A DNA stretch of 64,000 nucleotides from Pelomonas sp. Root1444 (GTDB lineage Bacteria > Pseudomonadota > Gammaproteobacteria > Burkholderiales > Burkholderiaceae_C), in contig NZ_LMFP01000003.1 in the NCBI RefSeq assembly GCF_001426885.1, forward strand, positions 310,001-374,000. Direction: 5' to 3'. Position 1 is the first letter of the stretch. Each line of letters starts with the position of its first letter. Below the pieces are notes generated by a model. That model was not told the DNA's origin, ran no database searches, and was given only the letters and a program-made list of their open reading frames with translations. Of this stretch, positions 25,763 to 34,429 are shown piece after piece. A program made the translations under genes and the position numbers.

Positions 25763-27242
25763 CACCTGGGGCAGAGCGGGCCAGCGAATCGACCTCGACG
25801 GGAACGCCGCTCAGCACGCCGCGCAGATGCTCCAGCGGCGGTCCGAGGTGCACGCCATCCCGGTTGAACCAGAGCTGGCGGATGGTGTCTTCATGCGGGC
25901 CGCTGCGCTTCTTGACCACCGAAATGGCCTTGCGCACGCTGCCCTGGTGCTCGTACATGCGCAGCAGCATGACGCTGTCGGCCAGGTAGCTGGCATCGAC
26001 GACATTGCGCATGCCCGCACCGAACATGCCCGACTGCGCCGCGACAAGAAAGGTCGCCACACCATGGTTGTTCAAATAGGTGAGCAGCTCGTGCAACTGC
26101 ACGGTCAGCGCCCGTTCGCCGGGCATGGCGTTCATGTAGCCGTTCAGGCTGTCGATGACGATCACCGTCGCGCCGTGCACCTCGACCGACTCGCGCACGA
26201 GGTTGGCGAACTGGCCCGGCAGCACCTCGGCGGCGTCGAGCTGGCGCACCATCAGCTTGCCCGGCCCCACGCCTTCGTCGACCGTCATGCCCAGGCCCTT
26301 CAGCCGTGCCAGCAGCAGCGCGCGCGATTCCTCGAAGGTGAACACGGCGGCATGGCCGCCGCGCCGCGCGGTTGCGACCGCGTACTGCGCCGCGATCGTG
26401 GACTTGCCCGAACCCGCCGGGCCGATCAACAACGTCGCGGTGCCGCGCTCGATGCCGCCGCCGAGCAGGTCGTCCAGCGCCTGCGCGCCGCTGGGCACCA
26501 CGTCGCGGTCGAAGGGCCTGCCGTGCTCCTTGGCCGTCAGGCGCGGAAAGACTTGCAGGCCGCCGCGCCGGATCAGCATGTCCTGCTGGCCGCTGATGAA
26601 ATCGCTGCCGCGGAACTTGGTGATGCGCACTTGGCGCAGTGCCGGGCCATAGGCGGGGATGCTGCGGTCCAGCGCGATGACGCCGTGGGCGATGCTGTGC
26701 ACCTGGGTGTCGATGTCCCGGCCGGAGCGGTCGTCCAGGAACAGCACCGTGCAGCCGCGGCCGATGAAGAACTGCTTGAACGCCAGGATCTGGCGGCGGT
26801 AGCGCAGCGAGCTCTGGGCCAGCAGGCGCAGTTCGGACAGCGAGTCCAGCACCATGCGCGTGGGCTTGAAGCGCTCGACCGCTTCCAGGATGCGCTTGGT
26901 CGTCTCGTTGAGCTCCACCTCCGACGGGTGGTACATCGTCAGCTCGGAGTCGCCGAACAGGTCGTGCTCGCTGACGATGAACTCGACGATCTCGATGCCG
27001 TCGAGCGACCAGCCGTGCGATGCCGCGCCCGAACGCAGCTCACCGGCCGTCTCGCCCAGCGTCACATACAGCGTGCGCTCGCCGTCGCGCACGCCCTGCA
27101 TCAGGTATTGCAAGGCCAACGTGGTCTTGCCGGCACCAGGTTCACCGTCGATCAGATAAAGCTGTCCCGCGATCAGTCCGCCGTGCAGGACCTCATCCAG
27201 GCCGGGGACGCCGCTCGCGGAACGGGTTGTGCGCCCAGTCAT
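25740..27242 (-). CDS. KaiC-like double RecA ATPase
   Basis: 500 residues with two RecA/KaiC domains: CI Walker A GEPGAGKT (33-40) and CII Walker A GPAGSGKS (274-281), with a Walker B-like 'TVIVIDSLNGYM' in CII. In cyanobacterial KaiC each domain has a catalytic Glu pair; here CII keeps it (Glu304-Glu305 in FTFEES) but CI has Gly63-Glu64. By eye the Ser/Thr phosphosite pair of clock KaiC is not conserved, so it is unlikely to be a circadian clock protein. No kaiA or kaiB is in the window. It lies upstream of, and overlaps, a hybrid histidine kinase; KaiC-like ATPases in proteobacteria are linked to stress or light signalling. Confidence 0.92.
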   Translation of the reverse strand: MTGRTTRSASGVPGLDEVLHGGLIAGQLYLIDGEPGAGKTTLALQYLMQGVRDGERTLYVTLGETAGELRSGAASHGWSLDGIEIVEFIVSEHDLFGDSELTMYHPSEVELNETTKRILEAVERFKPTRMVLDSLSELRLLAQSSLRYRRQILAFKQFFIGRGCTVLFLDDRSGRDIDTQVHSIAHGVIALDRSIPAYGPALRQVRITKFRGSDFISGQQDMLIRRGGLQVFPRLTAKEHGRPFDRDVVPSGAQALDDLLGGGIERGTATLLIGPAGSGKSTIAAQYAVATARRGGHAAVFTFEESRALLLARLKGLGMTVDEGVGPGKLMVRQLDAAEVLPGQFANLVRESVEVHGATVIVIDSLNGYMNAMPGERALTVQLHELLTYLNNHGVATFLVAAQSGMFGAGMRNVVDASYLADSVMLLRMYEHQGSVRKAISVVKKRSGPHEDTIRQLWFNRDGVHLGPPLEHLRGVLSGVPVEVDSLARSAPGDDDAPRT

Positions 27243-27324
27243 CGCAATGCTCCAGTCAGGGTGGATTGACGGAGCAGTTTAGGACCTATGGCGACGTCCG
27301 GCCGCCGTCGACCGCGTCGATGCG

Positions 27325-28110
27325 TCAGGCCGGTGCGGTTGGCGCGTGCAAGCAAGGGCTTGAGATGACGCGGCCGGCCGCTGAGGCAAGCCGCGGGAAC
27401 TCCAGCCCGACACCGTGGCGCACCGGCAGATCGATGCGGGTGATCCTGCCGCTGCCCGCGGTGCTTTCGATCCGCATCGTGCCGCCCAGTTGCTGGCAGA
27501 GCCGCCGGACGATGGACAAGCCGATGCCTTCGCCCGGCGTCGGCGCCGCCACCGCCATGCCGGGTCCGCAAAGGGATGCGAGGGCGCTGTCCGTGCCCGG
27601 GTCACCGCCGGCGTCCACGACCTCGATATACCAGCGGCCGGCGTCGGCATCACACAGCCCGTACGACAGCATCACGTCGGCACCGCGTGTGTACTGAATG
27701 GCGTTGAGCATGAGGTTCTGCGTGATGCGCCCGAGCATCAACGGGTCGCTCTCGGCCATCAGGCTCGCCGGGCCGCTGATACGCAGCCGCAGCCCCCGCG
27801 AACTGGCCATGATGCGCAGGCTGTCACACATGTCGCGCAGCGCCGTGGCCATGTCGATGCGGCAGAGAACCACGGCTTCATGCCCGGCACTGAGCCGTGC
27901 CTGATCGGCCGCGACATTCAACAGCGCCCGCAGGCCGGCGACGTTGCGATCCAGCACACCCAGCAGCTCCAGCCGGCGGGCCTCGGTGACCGGCTTGTGC
28001 AACTGCGCCGTCACCAACGTGACCACGGCGAGCCTGCCGCGCAGGTCGTGCACGGCCTGCCGCCACAGCTCGGCGGTCGGCGCGCCGGGCACGGCGAATT
28101 GCGAATCCAT
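27325..28110 (-). CDS. Small soluble histidine kinase with degenerate ATP-binding box
   Basis: 261 residues without membrane helices or sensor domain: a HisKA-like helix pair with His21 in VHDLRGRLAVV, then HATPase with N-box 'LMLNAIQYT' and G2 'GEGIGLSIVRRL'. The G1 box reads 'DAGGDPG' where DxGxG is expected, so ATP binding may be altered. ATG 28110 is chosen for its AAGG ribosome site; ATG 28128 is an alternative. It lies 82 bases upstream of the KaiC-like gene in the same direction and could feed the same pathway. Confidence 0.8.
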   Translation of the reverse strand: MDSQFAVPGAPTAELWRQAVHDLRGRLAVVTLVTAQLHKPVTEARRLELLGVLDRNVAGLRALLNVAADQARLSAGHEAVVLCRIDMATALRDMCDSLRIMASSRGLRLRISGPASLMAESDPLMLGRITQNLMLNAIQYTRGADVMLSYGLCDADAGRWYIEVVDAGGDPGTDSALASLCGPGMAVAAPTPGEGIGLSIVRRLCQQLGGTMRIESTAGSGRITRIDLPVRHGVGLEFPRLASAAGRVISSPCLHAPTAPA

Positions 28111-28187
28111 GATGGAACCTTGATGCATCGACGGAAGGCTCCGGGTTTGCTGAAGACGACACCGGCGGTGCAGCCGCCGGCGATTGG

Positions 28188-28322
28188 CTACTTGGCGCGC
28201 GGCGCGACCGAGACCACGACGGCGGCCTTCGCAGCCCCCGTGGCGGGCAGCTCCGGCGCTGCCGGCGCAGGCGCCTTCTTGGGCTTCTTCAGTTCCTTGT
28301 TGCCACGTTGACCTTTGGACAT
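28188..28322 (-). CDS. Short basic Lys/Pro/Ala-rich protein
   Basis: 44 residues starting MSKGQRGNKELKKPKK, then Ala/Pro-rich. I recall short beta-proteobacterial proteins with nearly this N-terminus (MSKGQRxNKExKKPKK), which makes it a real small gene and not a chance frame, but no function is known. The strongly basic N-terminus would suit nucleic-acid or ribosome contact (inference). It lies 77 bases upstream of the small kinase gene. Confidence 0.6.
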   Translation of the reverse strand: MSKGQRGNKELKKPKKAPAPAAPELPATGAAKAAVVVSVAPRAK

Positions 28323-28624
28323 GAGTGCTTTCGTTGATTCGGACCGCGTGCAAGCAAAGCGCGTCGCACAAGCTCTTTTAGACGTTCCCTCGCGCCGCAA
28401 CCGTGCGTTGGCGCACGCAGCAAGCCCGGCGCCTGCCGGTACCTGGCCGCCCGCCGATCGGGCGCGTCTGGTCACGCAGAATGGCGCCCCGGCCATGGAC
28501 GAGCCTGCTGGTCGCGCCGTGCCCTGCCCCGTCGGCGCCGGGCCTGGCTGGTCGCATCGGCCGGGCGGCGCGGGCGACCGCGGGTCACATTGCGGCCATC
28601 CCGACCACGCAGCAAGGACGAAGC
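28323..28624. other. Intergenic region without a gene
   Basis: 302 bases between the divergent 44-residue gene and the first exported paralog. The stretch 28323-28385 is lower in G+C and may hold promoters for both sides ('CTCTTTTAGACG' near 28373). Frames crossing the rest have no ribosome site and no recognisable protein. No palindrome, repeat or RNA structure stood out. Confidence 0.5.
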
Positions 28625-29290
28625 ATGGACTACCGAGCCCTTTTGAGCATCCCGCTGGCGGCCTTGGCCCTCACCGCCAGTGGTGGCGACGCGCTGCGCC
28701 AGCCTGCAGGCTGGATAGCGGGCGCCAGCCACCCCTGGCCGGGCAACACGCATGAGGCGGGCGTCGCCGCCGAGACGGAGAACAGCGGCCAGCGCGCCCT
28801 CACCATCAAGGCGCTCGGCGAGCGCAAGGCCGATGAGATCGGCAGCATCAGCCAGCCGCTCTGGGGCTATGCCAATCAGCGCATACGCTTTTCCGCACAG
28901 GTGAAGGCGACCGGCGTGGACGGCTGGGCCGGGATCGCCGTCGCCGCGGACGGCATGCCGCTCTTTCTCCTGCCAAGTTCTCCGGAGGCCGCGGCCGACG
29001 CCACGGCCCCGCGCGGCGCCGCCGGCTGCCCCGACTGGTGCGAAGTGAGCGTCGTGGCTGACATCCCCGCAGCAGGCAACGGCATGGCCACTGTCGGCCT
29101 GGCCCTGATCGGCAACGGCCAGGTCTGGGCACGCGGCTTCAAGCTGGAGACCGTCGGGCCCGAGGTGCCGGTCACTTCGCACCGCTTCGGCGCCGAGGCC
29201 GCTGCGGTCATCAAAGCCGACAGGGAGTGGAACGAGTGGCAGATGCGCAACCGGAACCCCACGCCACCGCAAAACCTGTCGTTGCAGTAA
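28625..29290 (+). CDS. Exported protein, first of two tandem paralogs
   Basis: 221 residues with an N-terminal signal-like segment (MDYRALLSIPLAALALTASG). The C-terminal half has 'GWAGIAV', 'WCEVSVVADIP', 'GLALIGNGQVWARGFKLETVG' and 'EVPVTS', a pattern I associate with a beta-sandwich (galactose-binding-like) domain seen in exported alpha- and gamma-proteobacterial proteins and sometimes labelled transcriptional regulator effector domain. Ligand unknown. It is similar to the next gene over its whole length (start MDYR-LL, same motifs), so they arose by tandem duplication. AAGGA ribosome site at 28614. Confidence 0.75.
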   Translation: MDYRALLSIPLAALALTASGGDALRQPAGWIAGASHPWPGNTHEAGVAAETENSGQRALTIKALGERKADEIGSISQPLWGYANQRIRFSAQVKATGVDGWAGIAVAADGMPLFLLPSSPEAAADATAPRGAAGCPDWCEVSVVADIPAAGNGMATVGLALIGNGQVWARGFKLETVGPEVPVTSHRFGAEAAAVIKADREWNEWQMRNRNPTPPQNLSLQ

Positions 29291-29338
29291 GGCGGCCGAG
29301 CCGCCCTTGCATCAGAACCCCCTTCAAGGCAAGCCCAT

Positions 29339-30028
29339 ATGGACTACCGCACCCTCCTCCTCGCACCGCTGGCCGCCCTCGTGCTCAGCGTCAGCGCCAC
29401 CACCCCGCTGCGCCTGCCCTCAGGCTGGCTCGAGCACAACACTTTCCTCTTTTCCGAAGCCACGCTGTCGGCCTCGAAGGGCTACGAAATCGGCATCGAT
29501 CCCGCCAGCGACGCAGCCGGCAGCCCCAGTCTGACGGTCCGCTTCGTGACGCCCACGAAGCCCTGGGTCGTTGACATGGGCGCGGCGCACCAACTCCTGT
29601 CCGGCTACGCGGGCCAACGGCTGCGCTTGAGCGGCCAGCTGCGGGCCGACGCCGTGAAGGGATGGGCCGGACTCTTTCTCGGCCGGGGCGCCTGGGGCCA
29701 GCTGGACCGGATCGTGGCAGCCGGGCCGGGTGCCGAGGCGCTGCTGCCCGCTGGCACCGCCGTCGCGCCCGACGGGGACTGGCATGAGGTCAGTGTCGTG
29801 TTCGACGTGCCAGCCGACGCGGCGCAAACAATCCTCGGCCTCGCCCTGGTCGGGGAGGGCCAGGTCTGGGCGCGGAACCTTCAGTTCCAGGTCGTCGGCG
29901 CCGAGGTACCGACAACCCCCACGACGATAGGCGTCGACCTGCAATCGGCGCGGCGCGCCGATGCTGAACACATGGCGCAGATGGCGAAGAAACCACCCTC
30001 GCCGCTGCTGAACGCGGCGCTGGATTGA
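29339..30028 (+). CDS. Exported protein, second of two tandem paralogs
   Basis: 229 residues; start MDYRTLLLAPLAALVLSVSA is a signal peptide. Shares with the preceding gene 'LRLPSGWL', 'SGYAGQRLRLSGQL', 'GWAGLFL', 'WHEVSVVFDVPADA', 'LGLALVGEGQVWARNLQFQVVGAEVP'. The same beta-sandwich type is inferred. The stop at 30028 lies nine bases before the start of the LytS kinase (or overlaps a TTG start), so this gene is in one transcript with the two-component pair, suggesting a periplasmic sensing or cell-surface role linked to that system. Confidence 0.75.
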   Translation: MDYRTLLLAPLAALVLSVSATTPLRLPSGWLEHNTFLFSEATLSASKGYEIGIDPASDAAGSPSLTVRFVTPTKPWVVDMGAAHQLLSGYAGQRLRLSGQLRADAVKGWAGLFLGRGAWGQLDRIVAAGPGAEALLPAGTAVAPDGDWHEVSVVFDVPADAAQTILGLALVGEGQVWARNLQFQVVGAEVPTTPTTIGVDLQSARRADAEHMAQMAKKPPSPLLNAALD

Positions 30029-30036
30029 GCCCGGCC

Positions 30037-31053
30037 ATGCCGCGCCCGCCGCTGCACCGCGCCCTCCTACCCGCCTTGCTGTTCTGGGCGACGTTGGCCC
30101 TGTTGCACTGGGTCTGGCCCCATGCCCGCTGGCTGGCCCCGGCCGCACAGCTCTGGCTGGCCTACAGCGCCGCGTGGTTCACGCTCAACTGGCGCTGGTG
30201 GCCGCTGGCCGTGCCGCTGGCCGCGGCGCTGGGCGCGGCGGCGGGGACGCTGCTGCTGCCGGCCATCGACCTGGTGCATTGGCAGAGCCCGCTGTCGCTG
30301 TGGCGGCCCTGGCTGCCGGCCTTCGCCTTCGCGCTGCTGATGCATCTGCCGCTGCGCTGGTGGCGCTGGCGCGAGGAGCAGGCCATTGCGCTGCGGCTGG
30401 CCCGCGCCGAGCACACGGCCGCCATGGCCGAGCTGTCGCGCCAGGTCAGCCTGACCGAACTGAAGGCGCTGCAGGCGCAGGTGGAGCCGCACTTCCTGTT
30501 CAACGCGCTGGCCAGCCTGCAGCAGCTGATCCGCAGCCAACCGGCCACGGCCGAGCGCTTTCTCGGCGCGCTGCATGACTACCTGCGGCTGGCCCTGCCC
30601 TCGCTGCGCGAGCCCATGAGCACGCTGGACCGCGAGTTCGAACTGGCGCGCGCCTACCTCACGGTCATGGCCACGCGGCTGGGCGAGCGCCTGCGCTTCG
30701 ACCTGCACGCCCAGCCCGGCTGCAATGACCACCCGCTGCCGCCGCTGATGCTGCTGACGCTGGTGGAGAACGCGGTGCGACATGGCATCGAGCCCAAGCC
30801 GCAGGGCGGGCGCATCGACCTGGACGCGCGCCGCGAGGGCGAACGCTTCGTGCTCGAGGTGCGCGACGACGGCGTCGGCCTGCAGGCGGCCCCGGCATCG
30901 CCCACTCCAGACCAAGGCCTTGGCCTGGCCAACCTGCGTGACCGACTGGCCGGCCTGTACTGCGGATCGGCACGCCTGAGCATCCAGCAGCCCGCCGCCG
31001 GCGGCGTCTGCGCGCGCATCGAACTGCCTTGGGAAGAAAAACGGAACGAATGA
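30037..31053 (+). CDS. LytS/AlgZ-type sensor histidine kinase (His_kinase family)
   Basis: 338 residues: four membrane helices in residues 1-110, a short coiled coil, then the LytS-family kinase domain with phospho-acceptor His152 in EPHFLFN and an HATPase domain ('LMLLTLVENAVRHGIEP', 'DDGVGL', 'GLGLANLRDRL'). The family pairs with LytTR response regulators, and the next gene is one (ATGA overlap). ATG 30037 is chosen; TTG 30025 in the stop of the previous gene is an alternative. It is a paralog of the kinase at 35140-36417. Confidence 0.93.
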   Translation: MPRPPLHRALLPALLFWATLALLHWVWPHARWLAPAAQLWLAYSAAWFTLNWRWWPLAVPLAAALGAAAGTLLLPAIDLVHWQSPLSLWRPWLPAFAFALLMHLPLRWWRWREEQAIALRLARAEHTAAMAELSRQVSLTELKALQAQVEPHFLFNALASLQQLIRSQPATAERFLGALHDYLRLALPSLREPMSTLDREFELARAYLTVMATRLGERLRFDLHAQPGCNDHPLPPLMLLTLVENAVRHGIEPKPQGGRIDLDARREGERFVLEVRDDGVGLQAAPASPTPDQGLGLANLRDRLAGLYCGSARLSIQQPAAGGVCARIELPWEEKRNE

Positions 31054-31814
31054 AGCACCCCACCGCCCTGCTGATCGAAGACGAAACCCTGCCGCGCCAG
31101 CGCCTGCGCGAAGGCCTGGCCGAGCTGTGGCCGCAGCTGCGAGTCCTCGGCGAGGCCGAGGACGGCGACCACGGTTTGGCTCTCGTGCTGGAGCTGCGGC
31201 CCGACATCGTCTTCGTCGACATCCGCCTGCCCGGGCTGGACGGGCTGCAGCTGGCGCGGCGCATCAAGGGCCTCTGCCACGTGGTCTTCGTCACCGCCTA
31301 CGACGCGCATGCGCTGACCGCCTTCGACCAGGGCGCGGTGGACTACCTGCTCAAGCCCCTTGCCACGGAACGCCTGCGCGAGACGGTGCAGCGGCTGCAG
31401 CAGCGCCTGCAGCTGCCCCCGGTCGAGCTGGCGCGCTGGCTGCAGCAATGGGCGCCGCCCGAGCTGCCGGCCGCCCCAGCGGCCCCGGCCGCGCCGCTGC
31501 GCTGGCTGCAGGCCTCGCAGGGCGAGCGGCTGCACCTGGTGATGGTGGCCGACGTGAGCCACTTCCGCAGCGACAACAAGTACACCTGCGCCGTCACGGC
31601 CGAGGGCGAGTTCCTGCTGCGCCTGTCGCTGCGCGAACTGCTCGCCCAGCTCGACGCCGAGCAGTTCTGGCAGATCCATCGCGCGGTCGTCGTCAACCTG
31701 GCGCAGGTGGCGCGCGTGGAGCGCAGCCTGGGCGGCATGGACGTGCTGCTCAAGGACGGCCGCACACGGCTGCCGGTGAGCCAGAGCTTCCAGCCGCGCT
31801 TCAAGCCGATGTGA
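31050..31814 (+). CDS. LytTR-family response regulator
   Basis: 254 residues: receiver domain (1-120) with Glu10-Asp11 acidic pair, phospho-acceptor Asp57 in VFVDIRLPG and Lys in 'YLLKPL', an Ala/Pro linker, and a LytTR DNA-binding domain (about 155-250; 'VSHFRSDNKYT', 'FLLRLSLRELLAQLD', 'FWQIHRAVVVNLAQV'). AlgR and LytR of this group bind direct repeats in promoters. It overlaps the kinase by four bases. Strong similarity to the regulator at 34430-35143 shows a shared origin. Confidence 0.95.
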   Translation: MKHPTALLIEDETLPRQRLREGLAELWPQLRVLGEAEDGDHGLALVLELRPDIVFVDIRLPGLDGLQLARRIKGLCHVVFVTAYDAHALTAFDQGAVDYLLKPLATERLRETVQRLQQRLQLPPVELARWLQQWAPPELPAAPAAPAAPLRWLQASQGERLHLVMVADVSHFRSDNKYTCAVTAEGEFLLRLSLRELLAQLDAEQFWQIHRAVVVNLAQVARVERSLGGMDVLLKDGRTRLPVSQSFQPRFKPM

Positions 31815-31821
31815 CGGGCGC

Positions 31822-33003
31822 TCAGCCCGTCTTGTCGCCGCGCAGCCTCTGGGCCGGCCACTGCGCCACCAGCAGCGCTGCGGCCATCAGCCACATCGGC
31901 GCGGCCAGCGCGGTGGCAGCGGCCAGCATGCCGAAGCCGGCCGGCATGGCGACCGTGGCGCTGTTGACCGTCAGCATGCGCAGGCCCAGCGCCTGGCCGT
32001 GGCGCTCGGACGGCGTCACGCGGTGCAGCATCGCCATGACCATGGGCTGCACCGAGCCGAGCGCGATGCCGAGCAGCGCCGAGCCGCACATCAGCCCTGC
32101 GGTGCCCGGCAGCCAGGCGTAGGCGATGAAAGTGAGCATGGCCAGCAGCATGGCCGAGCGCAGTGCCTTGACCTCGTCGATGTCGTCCGCGAAGCGCACG
32201 ATGGCCAGGCGCACCACGGTGGCAGCCGCCGCGAAGCAGCCCAGCACCAGCCCGATGCTGGCCGCCGACAGTCCGCGCGAATGGCCCACGACGGGCACGA
32301 CGAAGCTGTGTGCGTCCCAGCAGGCCGACATCACCAGGTTGACCAGGATGAGGCGCCGGAACGCCGGCAGGCGGAACAGCCGCCAGGCCGCCGGCTCGCG
32401 GAAGCTCTTGGTGAAGACGGCCGGCGGATGGCGCGGCACCTTCTGCGCCAGCGCCCAGGCCAGCAGGGGCAACCCGGCGGCCAACGCGAAGGCGGCCGTC
32501 ATGCTGACGTAGTCGATCAGCAGGCCGGCCAGGATGGGCGCGAGCGCGTTGGACATGGCCGGCCCGAGCGCCATCCAGCTGAAGATGCGCTTGAGCTCGC
32601 CCGGCTCGTCGGCCATCAGCCCGGCCTCGCGCTGCAGTGCCACCGCCGCCACCGCGACCGCGCCGCCGCACAGCAGGCAGCCGGTGGCGATGGCCCACAG
32701 CTGCTGCACGCTCAAGGCCAGCAGCGCGCCGATGCCGGCCATCAGCACGCCGACGCCGACCGGGCGGTGAAAGCCATGCCGGTCCGCCAGCCGGCCGGCC
32801 CACAGTGACAGCGCAATGGGCGCCACGGCGAACAGGCTGAGCAGCAACCCCACCGAGGCCTCGCCATAACCGCGGTCCAGCACCCACAGGCTGGCGGTGA
32901 CGCGGGTGACCGCCATGCAGGCGTGCACGCAGATCATCGTGGCGATCAGCCACGGGAAGACATGGCGCAGGCTCTTGCTCTGGCCTGGCGCCGCGTCGCT
33001 CAC
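31822..33003 (-). CDS. MFS transporter
   Basis: 393 residues with about twelve hydrophobic helices and the MFS loop motif 'GRLADRHGFHRPVG' after helix 2; the loop between halves is basic. Substrate cannot be told; the pattern is of drug/metabolite efflux type DHA-like carriers. The start is a GTG at 33003 in the GTGA overlap with the rmuC stop, so it is translationally coupled to rmuC. It is convergent with the LytTR regulator, seven bases apart. Confidence 0.88.
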   Translation of the reverse strand: MSDAAPGQSKSLRHVFPWLIATMICVHACMAVTRVTASLWVLDRGYGEASVGLLLSLFAVAPIALSLWAGRLADRHGFHRPVGVGVLMAGIGALLALSVQQLWAIATGCLLCGGAVAVAAVALQREAGLMADEPGELKRIFSWMALGPAMSNALAPILAGLLIDYVSMTAAFALAAGLPLLAWALAQKVPRHPPAVFTKSFREPAAWRLFRLPAFRRLILVNLVMSACWDAHSFVVPVVGHSRGLSAASIGLVLGCFAAAATVVRLAIVRFADDIDEVKALRSAMLLAMLTFIAYAWLPGTAGLMCGSALLGIALGSVQPMVMAMLHRVTPSERHGQALGLRMLTVNSATVAMPAGFGMLAAATALAAPMWLMAAALLVAQWPAQRLRGDKTG

Positions 33004-34376
33004 TCGCTGTCCTCGACGCTCTCGGCCAGGCCCAGCTGCAGCATGCGCTGCGCGGCATCGTCCGGCAGCGCCTCGACGCCCTTGAGCTTGCGCGTCATCG
33101 CGCGTGTGCGCACCTCGGCGGCGTCCAGCGTGTTGCCGGCTTCCTCGAGCTTCTTCTTGGCCTTGGCCAGCACGTCGCCGAACTTGCCGAACTCGGTCTT
33201 GACGGCGCCCAGCACCTCCCAGACCTCGGCGCTGCGCTTCTCCAGCGCCAGCGTGCGAAAACCCATCTGCAGGCTGGTCAAGGTCGCCAGCAGCGTGGTT
33301 GGCCCGCACAGCATGACCTTGAACTCACGCTGCAGGCCCTCCAGCAGGCCGGGGCGGCGCAGCGCCTCCGCATAGAGGCCCTCGGTCGGCACGAAGAGGA
33401 TGCCGAAGTCGGTGGTGTGCGGCGGGGCGATGTACTTGTCGCGGATGGACCGTGCCTCCAGCCGCAGGCGCGCCTCGATGGCCTTGCCCGCCGCGTCGGC
33501 CGCGGGCGCGTCGGCGCGCTCCTGGGCGTCGAGCAGGCGCTCGTAGTCCTCGCGCGGGAACTTGGCGTCGATGGGCAGCCACAGCGGCTTGCCGTCGTCG
33601 CGCTGGCCAGGCAGCGAGATCGCGAACTCCACGCGCTCGTTGGAGCCCGGCAGCGTCGCCACGTTGCAGGCGTACTGCTCGGGCGTGAAGACCTGCTCCA
33701 GCAGGCCCGCCAGCTGCACCTCGCCGAACACGCCGCGCGTCTTCACGTTGGTCAGCACGCGGTTCAGCGAGCCGACGTCACGCGCCAGGTTCTGCATCTC
33801 GCCCAGGCCCTTGTGCACCTGCTCCAGCCGCTCGGCCACCTGCTTGAAGCTCTCGCCCAGGCGCTGCTCCAGCGTCGCGTGCAGCTTCTCGTCGACGGTG
33901 GCGCGCATCTGCTCCAGCTTCTTCTCGTTGTCATGCTGGATGCTGGTGAGGCGCTGCTCCACCGTCAGGCGCAGCTCGGCCAGGCGGTGCTCGTTGCTGG
34001 TGGACATGGCCTGCAGCTGCTCGCGCATGCCGTCGGCCAGGCGCTGCATGGACTCGGCCTGCGCCTGCATGCTGCGCAGCGCGGCGGCGTCCTGGGCCTC
34101 ACGCGCGGCCAGCGCCTGCTGCGCGAGGGACTGGTTGCTGCCCTGCAGTCCCTGCGTCAGCACCTGCTGGAACTGAGCCAGGCCCTGCAGCAATTCCTGC
34201 CGGGTGGAACTGCCGCTGCGGCCCAGTTCATCGCGGAGTTCGCGCTCCATGCGCTCGTTGCTCTGCAACAGCTCCGGCGGCACGCGGTGCGCTGCCTTTT
34301 GGCGAGCCCAGATCAGCAACAGCAGGACAAGGATCAGGGCCAGCAGGCCCAGCAGCAACACGTCGAACAGGCTCAT
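33000..34376 (-). CDS. rmuC: DNA recombination protein RmuC
   Basis: 458 residues. An N-terminal membrane helix (about 5-25), a long coiled coil (about 40-190; Gln/Glu/Arg-rich) and the RmuC nuclease-like core (about 205-400; 'GEVQLAGLLEQVFTPEQY', 'LPIDAKFPREDYERLL', 'FGILFVPTEGLYAEAL'). The core belongs to the PD-(D/E)XK fold, with the 'PIDAKFP' Asp and Lys as likely active-site residues. RmuC limits DNA inversion at short repeats in E. coli. Upstream of an overlapping MFS gene. Confidence 0.95.
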   Translation of the reverse strand: MSLFDVLLLGLLALILVLLLLIWARQKAAHRVPPELLQSNERMERELRDELGRSGSSTRQELLQGLAQFQQVLTQGLQGSNQSLAQQALAAREAQDAAALRSMQAQAESMQRLADGMREQLQAMSTSNEHRLAELRLTVEQRLTSIQHDNEKKLEQMRATVDEKLHATLEQRLGESFKQVAERLEQVHKGLGEMQNLARDVGSLNRVLTNVKTRGVFGEVQLAGLLEQVFTPEQYACNVATLPGSNERVEFAISLPGQRDDGKPLWLPIDAKFPREDYERLLDAQERADAPAADAAGKAIEARLRLEARSIRDKYIAPPHTTDFGILFVPTEGLYAEALRRPGLLEGLQREFKVMLCGPTTLLATLTSLQMGFRTLALEKRSAEVWEVLGAVKTEFGKFGDVLAKAKKKLEEAGNTLDAAEVRTRAMTRKLKGVEALPDDAAQRMLQLGLAESVEDSE

Positions 34377-34429
34377 GCGGACGATTGTCGCCGCGGCAGC
34401 AATCCCCGCGCCGCCACTGCGCCACTGAT

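Noticed and set aside
25740-27242. Reading the KaiC-like gene as a circadian clock component
   Set aside because: No kaiA or kaiB, altered CI catalytic pair and no visible Ser/Thr phosphosite pair.
28315-28755. A 146-codon plus-strand frame across the intergenic region 28323-28624
   Set aside because: No ribosome site, Pro/Ala/Arg-rich without motif, and it overlaps the signal peptide of the exported protein in another frame.
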